A stretch of 8,163 bases of DNA from an uncultured Prevotellaceae bacterium (GTDB lineage: Bacteria > Bacteroidota > Bacteroidia > Bacteroidales > Muribaculaceae), in NCBI GenBank assembly GCA_900556245.1, contig USOC01000037.1, positions 1-8,163 of the forward strand. Direction: 5' to 3'. Shown in pieces: positions 7,214 through 8,163 of the stretch. The notes under the pieces were generated by a model that had not been told where the DNA came from, searched no databases, and saw only the letters and a program-made list of their open reading frames with translations. The position numbers and the translations under genes were made by a program. The first letter of the stretch is position 1; each line of letters opens with the position of its first letter.

Positions 7214-7852
7214 ATGAAAAATTTACTCAAATGGCCCCTCTTGGCACTGCTTGCCTTGACAGCCACTGCATTTCAAGCCTGCGACGACGACCTTGAAGGA
7301 ATAAAACCGGAAGAATGGGACAAAACAGTCAGCCAGACAGTCGAAGGCGTAAAATTTTCCCTGACCCCATATGCGGCGGATGAAGCCGAAGACGGGACGC
7401 TGACGTTCTCCGGCCCCTGCAATGATTTTCCGGTTGGCAGCTACGTTTGGTTTCTGCTCGAAGTGGAAAACAACACCGAAAAAGCAATCTATCTGAAGTC
7501 ATTCAACGACAAGATTCAAATCTACAGTCAATATGGCGCACCGGTAACTCTCCTGACCACATCCCCAATTTCGCAACCTGCCGAAGAAGGCATCGCCTTA
7601 CAGCCGGGAGAAAAATCATCGGGCATCCACATGGGCATCCTGCAACACTGCTGGCCGGCAGATCTGCTGAGCAAAGCCGTCGATTGCCGCCCTTGGACTA
7701 CAAGAGAACTGGCAACGGAAGGTCTCTTCAGAGCATTGCTCACCAAGCCGATTACAGTGTATGAAGCCACTGCCAACGGAGATATTCCCGAAGCCGGCAA
7801 CCGATTGTTCAATGCCGATCTCAATCTGGCGCTGACATTTGTCATTCGCTGA
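7214..7852 (+). CDS. Hypothetical lipoprotein, 212 residues
   Basis: The family is not recognised. From ATG 7214 the protein has a lipoprotein signal peptide, MKNLLKWPLLALLALTATAF, then QAC with the lipid-anchored Cys at residue 23. The acidic DDDLEG that follows the Cys might favour surface export, but this is uncertain. The mature part, about 190 residues, shows alternating beta-like stretches such as YVWFLLEVENN, AIYLKSF and LALTFVIR, with no catalytic motif or tandem repeat. It has three further cysteines, in GPCNDF, QHCWP and DCRPW, which could form a disulfide in the periplasm. The frame extends upstream to an ATG at 7094, but that adds 40 residues ahead of the signal peptide, so 7214 is the better start. 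The gene is single, divergent from the parE operon and convergent with fcl. It is probably an envelope protein; nothing in the sequence gives a function. Confidence 0.88.
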   Translation: MKNLLKWPLLALLALTATAFQACDDDLEGIKPEEWDKTVSQTVEGVKFSLTPYAADEAEDGTLTFSGPCNDFPVGSYVWFLLEVENNTEKAIYLKSFNDKIQIYSQYGAPVTLLTTSPISQPAEEGIALQPGEKSSGIHMGILQHCWPADLLSKAVDCRPWTTRELATEGLFRALLTKPITVYEATANGDIPEAGNRLFNADLNLALTFVIR

Positions 7853-7873
7853 TTGCTTCACACGCATAAAGAT

Positions 7874-7911
7874 AAAAACGGCTGCGCCGGGCCATCCCTT
7901 CGCAGCCGTTT
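7874..7911 (-). terminator. Intrinsic terminator hairpin between convergent genes
   Basis: AAACGGCTGCG (7876-7886) and CGCAGCCGTTT (7901-7911) form a perfect 11-bp stem with a 14-base loop. Read on the minus strand the second arm runs into TTTTTATC, a U-tract, so it is a good terminator for fcl, whose stop is at 7933. Read on the plus strand only three Ts follow, so termination of the lipoprotein gene (stop at 7852) would be weaker, though the hairpin may serve both directions. Confidence 0.8.
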
Positions 7912-7932
7912 GCCATTGTCGGACGTCAACGT

Positions 7933-8163
7933 TTAGTTATCGAGATACCAGCGATAAAGAGTTGCAACCCCATCCTCCAGCTCTACCTTATGACGCCATC
8001 CCAGCGCATGCAATTTGGACACATCTGTCAGTTTGCGCATCGTGCCGTCGGGCTTCGACGAATCCCAACGTATCTCCCCCTTGAAGCCTACAGCTTTCCG
8101 TGCCATTTCCGCTACTTCTGCGATGGTCGACTCCCTACCGCTGCCAATGTTCACATGGCAGTT
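7933..8163 (-). CDS. fcl: GDP-L-fucose synthase, C-terminal part only
   Basis: The last 76 codons and TAA stop of a gene whose start lies beyond the right edge. GDP-L-fucose synthase is an NADPH-dependent epimerase/reductase of the extended SDR family. It converts GDP-4-keto-6-deoxy-mannose to GDP-L-fucose for surface glycans. The visible part matches the family's C-terminus: NIGSGREST followed by IAEVAEMARKAVGF, then the hallmark WDSSKPDGTMRKLTDVSKL and HALGW, ending in a short helix with LYRWYLDN. The Rossmann domain and catalytic Ser-Tyr-Lys residues lie outside the window. A GTG at 8154 is an internal valine codon, not a start, because the conserved frame continues through N-C-H to position 8163. 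Many Bacteroidales use GDP-fucose for capsule and protein O-glycans. The gene converges on the lipoprotein gene across a shared hairpin and does not belong to the parE operon. Confidence 0.93.
   Translation of the reverse strand, partial: NCHVNIGSGRESTIAEVAEMARKAVGFKGEIRWDSSKPDGTMRKLTDVSKLHALGWRHKVELEDGVATLYRWYLDN

Overview
The window reads as a chromosomal segment from a Bacteroidales-type bacterium (Bacteroidota). The evidence is the gene order parE-coaD-S41 protease, a DUF4369/TlpA-type lipoprotein, lipoprotein and signal-peptide starts typical of the group, weak or absent Shine-Dalgarno sequences, and a perfect match to the Bacteroides -7 promoter consensus (TAnnTTTG). The genus cannot be fixed from the sequence. 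I see no rRNA, tRNA, CRISPR array, insertion sequence or phage gene.

Positions 1-7054 hold one minus-strand gene train, probably a single operon. In transcription order it carries a DUF4369/thioredoxin-fold lipoprotein (7054-5967), DNA topoisomerase IV subunit B parE (5926-3992), phosphopantetheine adenylyltransferase coaD (3989-3513), a PDZ-containing S41 C-terminal processing protease (3506-1887), and a secreted subtilisin-like S8 protease (1848 to beyond position 1). The gaps are about 40, 2, 6 and 38 bases, and no terminator is visible between genes. A -7 promoter element lies just upstream of the first gene. The subtilase is open through the left edge, so it has no stop in the window, but its Asp/His/Ser triad is complete.

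An intergenic region at 7055-7213 separates this train from a plus-strand lipoprotein of unknown function (7214-7852). Beyond that lies the 3' end of a convergent minus-strand GDP-L-fucose synthase gene (8163-7933). An 11-bp perfect hairpin with a U-tract on the minus strand sits between the two.

The main surprise is two reading-frame lesions in neighbouring operon genes. parE has a single in-frame TAA where the family has a conserved tyrosine, inside the TOPRIM domain, while the rest of the 645-codon frame is intact. The lipoprotein upstream of it has lost one G in a G run exactly between its lipobox and its mature domain, which cuts the signal peptide from the protein. parE is normally essential and coaD and fcl end in TAA, so I consider sequencing or assembly error the first explanation. 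A real nonsense mutation, strain-level decay or readthrough remains possible. Separately, the thioredoxin-fold domain lacks the CXXC pair and is probably not a thiol oxidoreductase. I found no convincing undescribed multi-gene system.
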